The notes beneath the pieces were generated by a model that was not told where the DNA came from, did no database searches, and saw only the letters and a list, made by a program, of their open reading frames with translations. A program made the position numbers and the translations under genes. A DNA stretch of 64,000 nucleotides from Atopsyche davidsoni (Eukaryota; Arthropoda; Insecta; Trichoptera; Hydrobiosidae): positions 4,836,001 through 4,900,000 of the forward strand of contig JAILWY010000020.1 of the NCBI GenBank assembly GCA_022113835.1, in the 5' to 3' direction. Within the stretch, counting starts at the first letter, position 1, and every line of letters begins with the position of its first letter. Positions 43,044-54,417 of the stretch are shown piece by piece.

Positions 43044-44213
43044 CAAGGGTGAGCAACCTTTTTAATCAACGGGCCAATTTAAATTTTAAAATTTTTTGGC
43101 GGGCCGCACATAAAGTATCACTTATTAATAATTTACAAAACTTTATTTATAATAAACATTAGAATAAAAAAAAAATTTAATTTAAATAATAGTAAAGATT
43201 TTATATACAAATTTAATGCAAAATATTGTTTTTATTGTCACGAAAAGAACAGAAAAACGAAAAAGAAAAAAAAACAAACAAAAAATTGTCATGGAAACCG
43301 CTGTCATACACAAATTTTCCTGGTAACTTATGCAGTAGTTAACGAATATTTCCCTTCCTGTGACCTTCTTAATGTCTTGAAATAGCCTTCTTGATACTCC
43401 TACCTCCGTGCTTGACATTGCTCGTGCTTCATCTCTCGGTATACCAATAATCTTTTCAAATGAAATTGAAAAATTTTACAACATCGTACAAGTCTTTGCC
43501 GGTTGTAGTCCCTTGCATTGAAACAGTGAACACAATTCTTCGGTAATATTAAATTTGGTGTCAATACCACATAAAATATAGCCAGTTGTGCTTTATCGCT
43601 AATATCGTAACTCTCACCAAGTCCAAAGAACAGTATTCTAATTTTGCAATGCGTTCACGATGCGTTGTTGCTATGTTCTCGAACAAGTCTTCAATTCTCC
43701 TTGCAATGGTGAATCTTGATAAACTAATGTTTGAAATAATATTTATTTTATCAGGAAATGCTATATCTGCAACAACAGTCAGACATTCTTTTATCATCTC
43801 TCCATCCGCAAAGGGTTTCATTTTTTTTGCTAGTATTTGACTGATAACAAAACTAGCCTTTGCTGCCGTATTTGATAAAATAGATTGATTTTTAAAAATA
43901 GTCTGTTGTTTTCCTAAGTTCTTCTCCATTTGATTAAACTTTTTATGTTATATTCTTTAAATGTCGACACAGTTTCTGAGCATATTAAGCATACAGATTT
44001 GTCTTGGACGAAAGTGAAAAAATGATCAAATTTCCACTTTTCTTGAAAATGCCTGTACTCATCCGCAACCTTCCGTTTTTTTGTTTGCTTTTCCGACATG
44101 CTATTATGGATTAAAAATTTGAATGAGAGAAAGTCGATAAAATAAATTCAATTTTAAAAATGCATGGCAGGCCGCATAAAATTATTTAACGGGCCGCGTG
44201 TTGCTCATCCCTG
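43044..44213 (-). mobile_element. hAT deletion derivative in gene I intron
   Basis: Termini CAAGGGTGAGCAACC and, inverted, CAGGGATGAGCAACA. Target duplication ATTTATAC (43036-43043) / ATTTTTAC (44214-44221). The paralogous intron at about 21724 has one uninterrupted ATTTATACTATTATAG, the empty site. Minus-strand ORFs encode a BED-like N-terminus (44099-43914, CLICSETVSTFKEYNIKSL) and the next part (43929-43561, SLSRFTIARRIEDLFENI) of a GTF2IRD2-like hAT transposase. The catalytic region is deleted. Confidence 0.9.
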
Positions 44214-44221
44214 ATTTTTAC

Positions 44222-45027
44222 TATTATAGATTGTTCTTTACCAAATTCAACTTTTTGACCCGATTCAAAGTGGAAGCTGAATAAAAGACTTTTTTTCTGT
44301 TTTAATTGATATCCTTAATGTTAACACACACTATTAAATACTTGATAAACCTGCATTCGTTACCAATTTAGGTCAGTTGCGATAGCAATCAAAGGTTAGT
44401 TTTAAATAATTTAAGAACTAACGGTTTCAACTTTCACTGACAGAAATAGACTATAAAAATATAAATGTCACGTGACAAACTACTTGCCAAAAACAAAGTG
44501 TGTGAAAATATTATCTTGTAAACATATGTCAAATCAATAACTTCTAATCAATCAAACCTGCAATGTACAAGCATTGTGCGGACCGTATGCATATTTAAAG
44601 AAATATTTTTTGCATTTCAGTTTCTTTGGTACAAATATGCCGTCATTTATTCTCTTCAAACTCTTCGGCCATCGGCTGACGGCCGATAAAAACCAGAACA
44701 AGCTGTTATAGATTGTGGGTAGTAAATAAATGAGAATTTGAGTAATCATATTAGTAATAATTTGAGTTAAAGTGAAGTGAAGTGGACGATAGACTTTAAT
44801 TGTCGTTTCTTTACATTTTTAGGTTAGATAATGTATCTTATATTAAACTGTATGTGAACTGTTGTATATAAGTGTTAAAATAAAAATTCTTTACATTTTT
44901 AGAGCAACGCAATTGTCTTGTAACGTCTTATATATATATATATATTAATATAGCTAGTGACCGTACTTGACAGGCTTGGTGAAGTCGTTATATATTCATG
45001 TGAGGCAGGCTAGTATGGGGAGATTAC
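44222..45027 (-). other. Distal intron of gene I with LTR-like insert
   Basis: Family intron to about 44655, then an insert (about 44660-44925; CGGCCATCGGCTGACGGCC, AATAAAAATTCTTTACATTT) that recurs at 57840-58090. Its regulatory-looking layout suggests a truncated solo LTR. After it come (TA)n and the leader-side intron sequence. Confidence 0.4.
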
Positions 45028-45234
45028 CTGCTCGCGTCTGGCAGATGCTGAGGAGGCAGCTCTTTTGTGTTCCAGCAGAGCTTTCTCAACGTCGAAGTCT
45101 TCTATTTTAATCTCATATTCTGGGGCGCCGGGGAAGGACGCCTCATCCTCGGGCTTCACAGAGATCACCTCACAACTGCCAAGCCCGCCGCCGCCTTCGA
45201 GGTCAGGGATTTCCTGCTTCACATGAGCGTTCAT
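45028..45234 (-). CDS. Acidic first exon of gene I
   Basis: 69 codons, ATG at 45232-45234, donor CAG|GTAATCTC below 45028. MNAHVKQEIPDLEGGGG start, with VKQE, VKPE (VISVKPED) and IKIE motifs; FPGAPEY instead of FPGVPEY. The frame is open for 26 codons upstream (TQCFEFLNNLFKNWRK), as in other minus-strand copies. Spliced to 43006 in phase 0. Head-to-head with gene J first exon (46954). Confidence 0.75.
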
Positions 45235-45555
45235 TTTACGCCAATTCTTAAAGAGATTGTTCAGAAATTCAAAGCACTGCGTATAAAAGTACACAGAGGC
45301 TTCTCCTGTCAAGACAAGATAACGCGAACCGCTACAACTGTTAAATTGGTAGGCGTGTATTTTTTTTTCTTAGATGGTCATGGTCATGTTGCACTCTTTA
45401 TTTAAATTTTTGTTAGGTTGCATGAATGTTTCATCATTTTAATACTGTCAAGTTTATTCTTGACATTTCCGCTAAGTTGGCGTCCGTGACGCCGTGTACG
45501 CGCTGCCGACTGACGTTTGAAGAGAAGATTCGCTTCGAAGACAAACGCAACTTCT
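45235..45555. promoter_or_regulatory. Leader and probable promoter side of gene I
   Basis: Minus-strand leader (TGTACTTTTATACGCAGTGC in sense orientation) and conserved upstream sequence shared with 24340-24520, 31070-31400 and 58420-58780. No TATA consensus; function inferred from position and conservation. Confidence 0.35.
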
Positions 45556-46119
45556 TTAGAATGCTCCAACGGTGTAAAAATGTAAAAAATAGTTATACAA
45601 TTCTTGTGCCCAAAATGACACATTTTTGTACCGTGTCATTAGTGTTCTGTGGAAATGTTCTATTTTTCCATTTGCTTTTGGATTATACGCGCCATTAATT
45701 TTTTTTGAAAAGAAACTCAAGTTGCTTTCATTTTCCGTTAGAATGTAGTTGAAGAACTCCAACGCATGACTCGGATGCATCCATCATTAGCGACAGCGGT
45801 GCGTTTGCATCAGGGTGTGACAATGAAATAGCTTTTAGCAAGTTGTCTTAACATTCTTTGAATGCCCGTGATGCTGTTTGGGTCCAAGTGAGTTATCAAA
45901 AAGTCGCCGTCAGTTTAAATCGACAAGTAAATGATTAAGTTTCATAAAATCTGCGCCGATTATTGATTTATTGACATCAGCAATAATAAATATATTTTTG
46001 AAAAATTTACAACCAGGCAAGCATTTACGGGTCCGATCTTTAAATCTAAAATGAAAATAGCAGATACCATTGCGTATTTGTAGAACGTTGTTGAATTGAT
46101 TCAAATCACAATTGCACAT
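45556..46119 (-). pseudogene. Ty3/Gypsy polyprotein relic (protease and integrase pieces)
   Basis: Minus strand. 46119-45910 encodes FIIADVNKSIIGADFMKLNH (protease to RT junction). 45780-45556 encodes an integrase-like stretch (NGAYNPKANGKIEHFHRTL). The polymerase between is deleted. It shares the left part with 32500-33035, so the two relics descend from one insertion that was later duplicated. Confidence 0.7.
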
Positions 46120-46953
46120 ACATTTTGTTTTTGTGTTGACGTTTCGCCGTTCGTCGACCTTGCCTTTTTAAGTTGTGACACACATTGTTCCGAGTTTTCT
46201 TTTTAAAAGTTTTCATGTTTTAGTAGTTGGTTTTGAGAATTTGACTTTTGAGAATCATTTCGCTAGGCACCCGGGAGGGAAAGTGTTTAATGTTTATCTT
46301 GAAATGTACACTCACAGGACACCAAGATTAAAGCCATTGACTTTGGCAAACCCACCCCACGAGTAACATGACTCGATAATATCCTCAGTGAGTAGGTAAA
46401 ATACCTAGGTCTCGCTTTTCATGTGGTGTCACGTATTATAGTAATGTTTCCAGTTTTATTTATTGATTCAACTAAATTGCCATCTAGCAGTCTCTGCTTG
46501 GAGATGCCGACCTGGCATGTTGGCAAAACCAGTCGCAACAATGAATAGAAAGTGGAAGCCTCAGAAAATATTTCTTCAAATAGTTGAGTTTTTTTTAGGT
46601 TCTGAGCATAGTTGGCATTCAAACCCATGCCTCCTGGTTATCACGAACAGCCATCTCAGAGTTTAGAGCACCCTGGCTCCGCGGCTCAGTGAGAAGACAA
46701 ATTGTTGTCTATGCGGAAACGTCAGGAACAAACATGACGTATTATAATGAAAAATCAATCATGCAACCTAAATAAATTAAAATGAAGCGTGCAACATGAC
46801 CATAAACAACCTAAGAAAGAAAAAATACACTCGTACCAATATAACCAGCAAACACGTGTTTTAGAGCGCTAGGCGTGGTTCTGTCACTACCGGAGAAGCC
46901 GCTCTGTACTTTTATACGCAGTGCTTTGTATTTCTGACTAATAATTTCATATA
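46120..46953 (+). other. Orphan family 3' flank and leader of gene J
   Basis: From about 46190 the family 3' flank (CCGAGTTTTCTTTTTAAAAG, CGCTAGGCACCCGGGAGG) with no finger exon before it. From about 46810 the standard plus-strand leader with CTCTGTACTTTTATACGC. Confidence 0.55.
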
Positions 46954-47160
46954 ATGAACGCTCTTGTGAAGCAGGAAACCCCTGACCTCGAAGACGGCGG
47001 CGGGCTTGGCAGTTGTGAGGAGCTCTCTGTGAAGCCCGAGGATGAGGCGTCCTTCCCCGGCGTTCCAGAATATGAGATTAAAATTGAAGACTTCGACGTT
47101 GAGAAAGCTCTGTTGGAACACAAAAGAGCTGCCTCCTTATTATCTGCCAGACGCGAGCAG
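46954..47160 (+). CDS. Acidic first exon of gene J
   Basis: 69 codons from ATG 46954 to donor GAGCAG|GTAATATC. MNALVKQETPDLEDGGG start; VKQE, VKPE (ELSVKPED) and IKIE motifs; AASLLSARREQ end. Phase-0 splice to 49702. The 2.5-kb intron carries a MITE with an insertion and a piggyBac-type element. Confidence 0.75.
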
Positions 47161-47202
47161 GTAATATCCCGAATCTACTACTATAATATACTAGCTATAT
47201 TA

Positions 47203-47235
<33 letters not shown>

Positions 47236-47238
<3 letters not shown>

Positions 47239-48150
47239 TAATACCCCGCTTTACGCGAGGGATACGTTCCGGAAAAAGTCGCGTTAATTGAAATTCCCGT
47301 ATATCGGAGTTTACGATTAAACATACAAACGTAATCAGAACTTAATACAAAAAAATACGAATCATTTGAAACAATCACTTTAATTCTAAGAACACTTTAT
47401 GCAGTATTACGTGTTATTTTTAGTGAAAAATACATTCATGGAACTGGTATTTATTTTGTTATACTCCATTTTATTATAATGAAAAATACATCTATTGTCT
47501 TTTGAGTAGCGTTTCTTCTATGATCTTGTAAAATACGTTCATAACTCCCAACGCTGTTTTTAATTATTAAGAGAAGTCAATAACTTTACTATTTTCGCCT
47601 AATAGATTAGTGTGTTGTATGATGGTAGCAGGTTCGCCGGAATAGTTGAGGTGGCACCAACTTCTTCAATATCTCGTAGGGTAGTAATCAGAAGGCGGCG
47701 AAAGAATTTGCTATGTTCTTTATTAGGAACTACAATTAGTAATACAGAGTTACCACGTCAAAAGGTACCAGAGGAGTGCTAAAGAGATGACTGAGGGTCG
47801 ACTTATATAGGGGTTTTTGTGCGTGCCTCCGCAACATCCATTGGAATGTGCAGCGTCGTGAGTTGCCTGTACTTTGTGACTGCTGATACACGAATTTCTT
47901 CTCTGATGAGTAAACAATATTGCGTTATTTGTTCTCGTTAAACGTGGAACGACATTGTTTGCACTCGTTACTCATCGGAGACTGAAATTTAATGGGTACG
48001 AATGTGGGGTGATTGACATCGCCACACTATGTTCATAAACATTCTTAAAATAAGGAATTCGCATAATGCAAGGCCTTTTAACACGAATTTTGAAAATTCA
48101 AGTTATAGTGAAACCGCGCATGACGGGGTCGCATAATGCGGAGTATTACT
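47236..48150. mobile_element. MITE (CAGTAATACCCCGC family) in gene J intron, interrupted
   Basis: Termini as in 6113-6752. The interior is broken by 433 bp (47593-48025) between two ACTAT copies (47588-47592 and 48026-48030). The right half is single here, not duplicated as in 6113-6752. Confidence 0.65.
47593..48025. mobile_element. 433-bp insertion with 5-bp ACTAT duplication
   Basis: Absent from the other MITE copies, where the flanks are continuous. It contains ACTTATATAGGGG (about 47809), a possible TATA region. A 5-bp duplication fits an LTR, but the ends (TTTCGCC...CGCCAC) are not TG...CA, so the type is open. Confidence 0.4.
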
Positions 48151-48541
48151 ATATATATATATATTACTAACTTGGTATCTTTTGTGCCCTATTTTTATAA
48201 TTTTCACCTAACGTAGCATATTTTAAATACGCCAGGTATTATGTAGACTGCACGAAAATAGAATTTAATGCATTATAAATATTTAAAATACAATACAGTT
48301 TGATATCAATTTATCATGTCTCAGATTGATAAAAACAATGTGAAAGGTTAAGCGGAACCGGCTACCAATAAAAATTAACAAGTGGAAAAATCACTCAAGT
48401 CTAGCCCTATATTGATTAAAAGGCATAGCAGATGTTCATGCTTGACATTATCAAACGCTTTTCCAAAGAGAAAAAATGACAGCATATTAAAATAAACTGA
48501 AATGAATGCAGGATTATCAAGGAATCAATAGTATGTGTTAA

Positions 48542-49561
48542 CACATTGTGATCGGGAGACGCATAAATGCGTTCCTCGCTGCCTGGCGGTAGAGGCCGGG
48601 AGACGCATTTATGCGTTCTGCATAGACTGGCGGTGGTATACTGGAAACGGATGAACGCTCGCTTCACCCGAGCAGGTACCGGTGCCGTATCTTTTGCCAG
48701 CTGTTTACAAACATTAGACCACCTGACGACACAAACAAATATCCAAGTATTTGAAACCATGGTCATAAAAAATAACGGTTAACTATACACAACAGAACAC
48801 AATAGTTATTACTGCAAACTAAATATACAGAGACTCTCTTCCTTATTTCGGTGACACTGAGATACTATTTTCGTTAAGACGTGTCAATTTCGTATTCCTG
48901 AATTCATAGTGCTTTTGTAGAATATTTTTTATTCAAAAATTATTGAAAGTTTTGCGCAAAAATCCCAAATGTTGTGTGTTGGTGAAAAAACATAAGATTT
49001 GTCGAACTGTAACAATAATATTTTCTGTTTTTGTTTTTGAAAGTGGTTTTAATTTTTGGAAGTGGGAGTGAACTGATAAAGATAATTTTATTATAATAAC
49101 CCAGAGAACATGGAACACGATACCCATGATAGTGATGAATTTTATGCTGACAATTTGTCCAATTATTTTTATGTTTTGCAATGTAGCTCTTCACAAAGGA
49201 AAGTGTTTTGAACGCTATCATACGTTGACGCATTATTAGGTTGTTTTGTTTCTGATTAGATCTAATAAAAATTTTCAAAAAGTATTGTGATTTTTTATAA
49301 CAATTTAATTTTGATCGTAAAAGTGTGTTTTTCACTTTCCATTTTATTTATTGTATAGTAATTTTGTGTACAAAACATGTATGTACAAAAAAATAAATAA
49401 AGCAATTATTTTAGATTAAGACGCTAAAAGTTTTTTTGAAAAATACCCAATAGTTCGAAAGATATGGCTATTTTACAGAAACTGTAATTTGAGACGTATA
49501 TATCAAAAAACCCGCCGGTCTCAGCCCCTAGGTGACAAAAAAATCACCCGATCACAATGTG
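48542..49561. mobile_element. Non-autonomous piggyBac-like element in gene J intron
   Basis: Perfect 15-bp terminal inverted repeat CACATTGTGATCGGG between TTAA (48538-48541) and TTAG (49562-49565). The paralogous introns read GTATGTGTTAACATTG with no insert. A subterminal repeat, GGGAGACGCAT..ATGCGTTC, occurs twice near the left end (48553 and 48598) and is itself palindromic. A short acidic ORF at about 49110 (MEHDTHDSDEFYADN) could be a transposase N-terminal remnant. Confidence 0.75.
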
Positions 49562-49701
49562 TTAGCATTGAGGACATCAATTAAAACAGAAAAAAAGTCT
49601 TTTATTAAGCTTCCACTTTGAATCAGGTCTAAAAGTTGAGTTTGATAAAGAACAATCTAAATTAGTATAAATGATTAATATAATGTAATTATCTGTTTCA
49701 G

Positions 49702-51330
49702 GTGTGTGTGCAATCGCATGCTGAAGTGAACATCCATAGTGAGGGAAGTGGAGATTTGCTGAGCACCTCGATATTCAAGAGTGTTGGAGAGAATGAACCG
49801 TTTCTAGTATTTACGGACAAGAAGCTCTTTATTTGTGATCAATGTTCATATAAATGTTATAAAAAGAGGTCATTAAAAGTGCACATGCTTATTCATACTG
49901 ATAGGAGGGCTTTTGCTTGTGACCAATGTACATCTAAATTTAAAACCAAGCAACATTTAAAGACACACAAGCTAATTCATACTGACGAGAAGCGTTTTGC
50001 TTGTGACCAATGTTTACATAAATCTAAGAGAGAGGGTGATTTAAGGATTCACAAGCTTATTCATACTGGCGAGAAGCCTTTTGCTTGTGACCAATGTTCA
50101 TATAAATGTAAGAGAGAGGGTGGTTTAAGGATTCACAAGCTTATTCATACAGGCGAGAAGCCATTTGTTTGTGACCAATGTTCTTTCAAATGTAACACTA
50201 AGGGTAAATTGGATATGCACAAGATTATTCATACTGACGAGAAGCCTTTTGGTTGTGACCAATGTTCATTCAAATGTAACACTAAGGGTAAATTGGATAT
50301 GCACAAGCTTATTCATACTGACGTGAAGCCTTTTGCTTGTGACCAATGTTCATTTAAATGTAGCTTTAACAATAATTTGATGAGGCACAAGCTAATTCAT
50401 TCTGACGAGAAGCGTTTTGCTTGTGACCAATGTTTATATAAATGTAAGAGAGAGGGAGATTTAAGGATACACAAGCTTACTCATACTACCGAGAAGCCTT
50501 TTAATTGTGACCAATGTTCATATAAATGTAAGAGAGAGGGTGATTTAAGGATGCACAAGCTTATTCATTCAGGCGAGAAGCCTTTTGTTTGTGACCAATG
50601 TTCTTTCAAATGTAAATCTAAGGGTAAATTGAATATGCACAAGCTTATTCATACCGGCGAGAAGCCTTTTGCTTGTGGCCAATGTTTATATAAATGTAAG
50701 AGAGAGGGAGATTTAAGGATGCACAAGCTTATTCATACTGGCGAGAAGCCTTTTGCTTGTGACCAATGTTTATATAAATGTAAGAGAGAGGGTGATTTAA
50801 GGATGCACAAGCTTATTCATACAGGCGAGAAGCCATTTGTTTGTGACCAATGTTCTTTCAAATTTAACTCTAAGGGTAGATTGAATATGCACAAGCTTAT
50901 TCATACTGGCGAGAAGCCTTTTGCTTGTGACCAATGTTTTTATAAATGTAAGAGAGAGGGTGATTTAAGGATGCACAAGCTTATTCATTCTGGCGAGAAG
51001 CCTTTTGGTTGTGACCAATGTTTACATAAATGTAAGAGAGAGGGTGATTTAAGGATTCACAAGCTTATTCATACAGGCGAGAAGCCTTTTGTTTGTGACC
51101 AATGTTCTTTCAAATGTTACACTAAGGGTAAATTGAATAAGCACAAGCTTAATCATACTGACGAGAAGCTTTTTGCTTGTCAATCTTCATATAAAACTAA
51201 GAGAAAAGCTCTTTTAAAGACTCGCATGCTCAGGCACTTAAGCGAGAAGAGTTTTGTTTGTAACAAGTGCTCTGGCACATGCAGGCTGAAAACTGAGTTC
51301 AAATGCCTCGTTCTCATCTGTGCTAAGTGA
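49702..51330 (+). CDS. 16-finger C2H2 zinc-finger exon of gene J
   Basis: Acceptor ATCTGTTTCAG|GTG at 49701/49702. 542 residues: VCVQSHAEVNIHSEGSGDLL leader, 16 C2H2 fingers, a degenerate finger (CQSSYKTKRKALLK) and the CNKCSGTC...LVLICAK tail ending TGA. Fingers 5 and 6 are near-identical (NTKGKLDMH). KREGDLRMH/KREGDLRIH type fingers make up about half the array. The 3' third matches gene A closely. Fully open frame. Probable nuclear DNA-binding protein using first exon 46954-47160. Confidence 0.85.
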   Translation: MCVQSHAEVNIHSEGSGDLLSTSIFKSVGENEPFLVFTDKKLFICDQCSYKCYKKRSLKVHMLIHTDRRAFACDQCTSKFKTKQHLKTHKLIHTDEKRFACDQCLHKSKREGDLRIHKLIHTGEKPFACDQCSYKCKREGGLRIHKLIHTGEKPFVCDQCSFKCNTKGKLDMHKIIHTDEKPFGCDQCSFKCNTKGKLDMHKLIHTDVKPFACDQCSFKCSFNNNLMRHKLIHSDEKRFACDQCLYKCKREGDLRIHKLTHTTEKPFNCDQCSYKCKREGDLRMHKLIHSGEKPFVCDQCSFKCKSKGKLNMHKLIHTGEKPFACGQCLYKCKREGDLRMHKLIHTGEKPFACDQCLYKCKREGDLRMHKLIHTGEKPFVCDQCSFKFNSKGRLNMHKLIHTGEKPFACDQCFYKCKREGDLRMHKLIHSGEKPFGCDQCLHKCKREGDLRIHKLIHTGEKPFVCDQCSFKCYTKGKLNKHKLNHTDEKLFACQSSYKTKRKALLKTRMLRHLSEKSFVCNKCSGTCRLKTEFKCLVLICAK

Positions 51331-51870
51331 GTAATTTTTTTATTTATTTCACATGACATTAAAGAACATTACTTAACATTGTGCCGAGTTTTCTTTTTGA
51401 AAGATTTCATGTTTTAGTAGTTTCTTGTGAGAATTTGACTTATGATAATCATTTCGCTAGGCACCCAGGAGGGGAAGGTGCACCTGTCTCCATGCCCCTC
51501 GGTGTACATTGTAAGATAAACATTAGATGTACTATTTTTGCTAACTGCTTACCAACTTCGGGCCTTCCCAAAATTCTCAAGGTCAATGCTGGAGACATTT
51601 AGGTAGAACTACACATCTATACTTGAATTAAGCCGCCTGCTTTCCTGCTCCTTTTTTCACTTTTTAAGAGAAGTATGATTTGTTTTCTCATCCAGACTAC
51701 CTTGGCATAGATGTCTTACTCTCTTGAGTAGTTAAGTGCACTTACGCTAATACATTCTCTCCAGCCTTATATTTGACAAAGCTCTAGCAAAAGACAGAGG
51801 AAGGAGTTATACGCTTCATGCGCATGTTAAAGGATAAAACAAAAATTACAAATATAATTTTTATTTAAAA
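51331..51870 (+). other. 3' UTR and downstream flank of gene J
   Basis: ATTAAA near 51357 and the family 3' flank up to the Helitron insertion. No gene. Confidence 0.55.
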
Positions 51871-52599
51871 CTAGCGGATACCCGGTGCGTGCTACTACGC
51901 TAAATAAAAATATAAAATACATTCTTTATTGTAACTTGTAATACGAATATTTTTGTATAATAATTTTTTTCTCGTTGTGAATGACAGATAGTGATTTTGT
52001 TTTGAAAGTCCGTATGATGCGCGATCTTCACAATGTTCATTTGCATGCATTTCAAATTTATTGCGAGGAATGATGTTGACTTTATAGATGTTGAAAATTT
52101 TTGTATGGAAAATGTCTAAAATCGACCTAATTAATAGACTCAACATATTTAATGCATTGTTTGGATGGTCTAAAACCATCTTGGTATTATTGGCTTTCAA
52201 ATGAAACCGGTTTGCTAATGCTTAGCGCAGCCTCATATGCGCTGATTTTTGAGTTTGTGTTTTATATATATAGATAGATAGATTAATGACAGTTGTTTTT
52301 TTTTTGTGGCAGCCTGCCTGCAATACAAAACGGCAACGTCATACTAATCTTAATAAGTTGTTTTGTTGGCAGCCTGCAGCAGTTAGTTCCTTTTATGAAA
52401 TGGACGTTTTTGTATGGGATTTACATAATTAAATAAACCAAATTTGATCATAATTTTTTATAATTGAAGTAGTCTAAAACACCCTCAGTATTTTTGGCTT
52501 TCAAATGAAACCGGTATGGAGTAGATCGGTTGGGCGGTTCTCAAGTCTATAGTGGCCAACCAACCGCCTGTCATGGAGTTTGTGTTTTATATATTTAGA
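51871..52599 (-). mobile_element. Non-autonomous Helitron with empty site
   Basis: On the minus strand it starts TCTAAATATATAAAACAC after a host A and ends ...GGTATCCGCTAG before a host T. The paralogous flank at about 17565 reads TTATTTAAAATAATGCAATAG without it, so the insertion lies exactly between A and T with no duplication, as for Helitrons. 729 bp; no Rep/helicase ORF. The small ORF inside (52200-51895, minus) is not recognised. Confidence 0.85.
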
Positions 52600-53546
52600 T
52601 AATGCAATAGTATATATAGATACAAAATTCAATTTTACTAACACAAAACCAAATAGAATCTAACATCGAATCAAGGTGCCTGGACCAAATGGTGACAGAA
52701 AACCAAAGGTAACTTTTTGGAAAATAAAATTTATCTATTGTAATATCCTTGGAAATGTTCACTATTGAAATGCGGCAGCTGAAGCCTTACATAATAAAAA
52801 AAAAAACTTTTCTCCTGAACACCAATATACCATAAACTCTTGGTTCGCAGTTACAGTATTATGACAGCCAAGATTAAAGCCATCGACTTTGGCAAAGCCA
52901 CCATCCATGCCCACCCCTCCGGTAACATGACTTGAAAATATCCTCAGCAAGTCGGTGAAATATCTAGGTTTTGCTCTTGACAATATCAATTTAGACGCTG
53001 CAGCACAAGATTGCCATCGTCTGCGAATAGCAGATAATCCGGGCATATTCCAGCTTCCATAACAAGGGTGCGGAGTGAAGTTGATGGGTAACGAACAGAA
53101 GAAAGGCAGAATTATCCAAAATAATGGCTGGACTGGGCCTGGTGATCAGCAATGCAGAACACAGCAGCACTTTTCAAAAGGCAGGACAGTCAGTTAGCAA
53201 CAGCATCGACGAAATTGAAAATGGGACTCTTTGTCGCTGCCGAAAAGAGTCAGGTAGCAAGACTCTTCAAACGGTAACAGGTACCGAATATGTTTGTTAT
53301 CTATAAACAGTTAGTAATCAAACAAATGCGTTGATATTTTCATAGTCTTTTGTAGAGAAATATAATAAATATATCAGTTGATTTTTATAATTTGTGACTC
53401 TTTGTGACCAAAAATTCCATCAACGTGCTCTACACCTCTTAATTTTTTAGAATTGTTTTTTACAAGAGTTCTGATAGCAAAAATTGTGTCGGAAACGAAT
53501 TCGTATGCAGCGCAAATAATCAAATTCAAAATCAGGCCGATTATCC
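52600..53546 (+). other. Downstream flank repeat
   Basis: Copy of the block also at 17570-18110 and 39490-39850 (CTGGACCAAATGGTGACAGA; ATGGCTGGACTGGGCCTGG), then unassigned AT-rich sequence. ORFs 52762-53046 and 53124-53306 are not conserved between copies. Confidence 0.4.
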
Positions 53547-54026
53547 ACAGGTGACACTGTTCAGCGCTTAGGTGAGAAAAGTCATTTTATATTTTCTAAT
53601 TCTTGGAAAAAACCATAAAGATTGCATGGTGTGTTCCAATAGGAATGTTCCTGGAGGAAAAGAGAAACCACAGTTTATTGCGAAACCTGTGAAAGGAAGC
53701 CGGGCCTCAATCCAGGAGAATGTTTTGCTAAATACCAAACCAAAATAAATTTTAAACTTTAAATTGTATGCAAAATAAATTATTTATACTCTTATCTCTT
53801 TTGTTTTTATTACCTTACAACTAAACAATCATAACAATATCATAAAAAAATGTTATTAATTTGTTTTATGGTTATAAGCTATTGTGCAACAATAACATCT
53901 AATTTATGAACAAAAATCTCATAGAAATTCTATATTTTTTGACAGAGAGTACTTGGTGGAATTCCATTTTAATATTTTTGAATACTGATACTGAAAGAGT
54001 GATTTTCCACATTTTTATTTTTATTA

Positions 54027-54067
54027 GTGACCGGTTTCGCCAACCTTTCACGTTGGCATTATCAAAC
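54027..54067 (-). ncRNA. Hammerhead-like motif, left end of Penelope element
   Basis: Minus strand: TTTGATAAT, stem GCCAAC-GTGAAAG-GTTGGC, then GAAACCGGTC. Helix II is perfect, GAAAC and the palindromic ACCGGT plus C are intact; the CUGAUGA box is degenerate (TTGATAA). Confidence 0.45.
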
Positions 54068-54417
54068 AGAGAGAGATTTTATATAATAATAAGCAATTAG
54101 GTAAACAATTGTTAGAGGGAGAGGTTGTTGGAGCGAGAGAGAGTGATTGTCAGGTGGTAAGGGCTAATGTGATTTTAATGTACTTGACAAGTGGAGGATT
54201 CTATATAATTGCAAATTTTTGTGAACAAAGGTTTTTAAAATAATGGGGTAATTATCTAAAGTAGTGGCTTTATGGTGTAGCAGCAGTTATCCTGAGTTGG
54301 GGTTTGTCCTGTAGCGTGTTTATCTGTAAATAATAGGTTTTTGCGCAGTAAATGTTTTTTTAAAGATGTGATTAAGCAATAGGGAATAATAGTGGAGACT
54401 TATTGAAAATAACCTGG

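Noticed and set aside
49702..51330. Finger exons as transposon-encoded proteins
   Set aside because: They are spliced, share leader and tail, and are found without terminal repeats of their own; the transposons interrupt them rather than carry them.
51895..52200. 101-codon minus ORF
   Set aside because: Lies entirely inside the non-autonomous Helitron; no Rep or helicase similarity.
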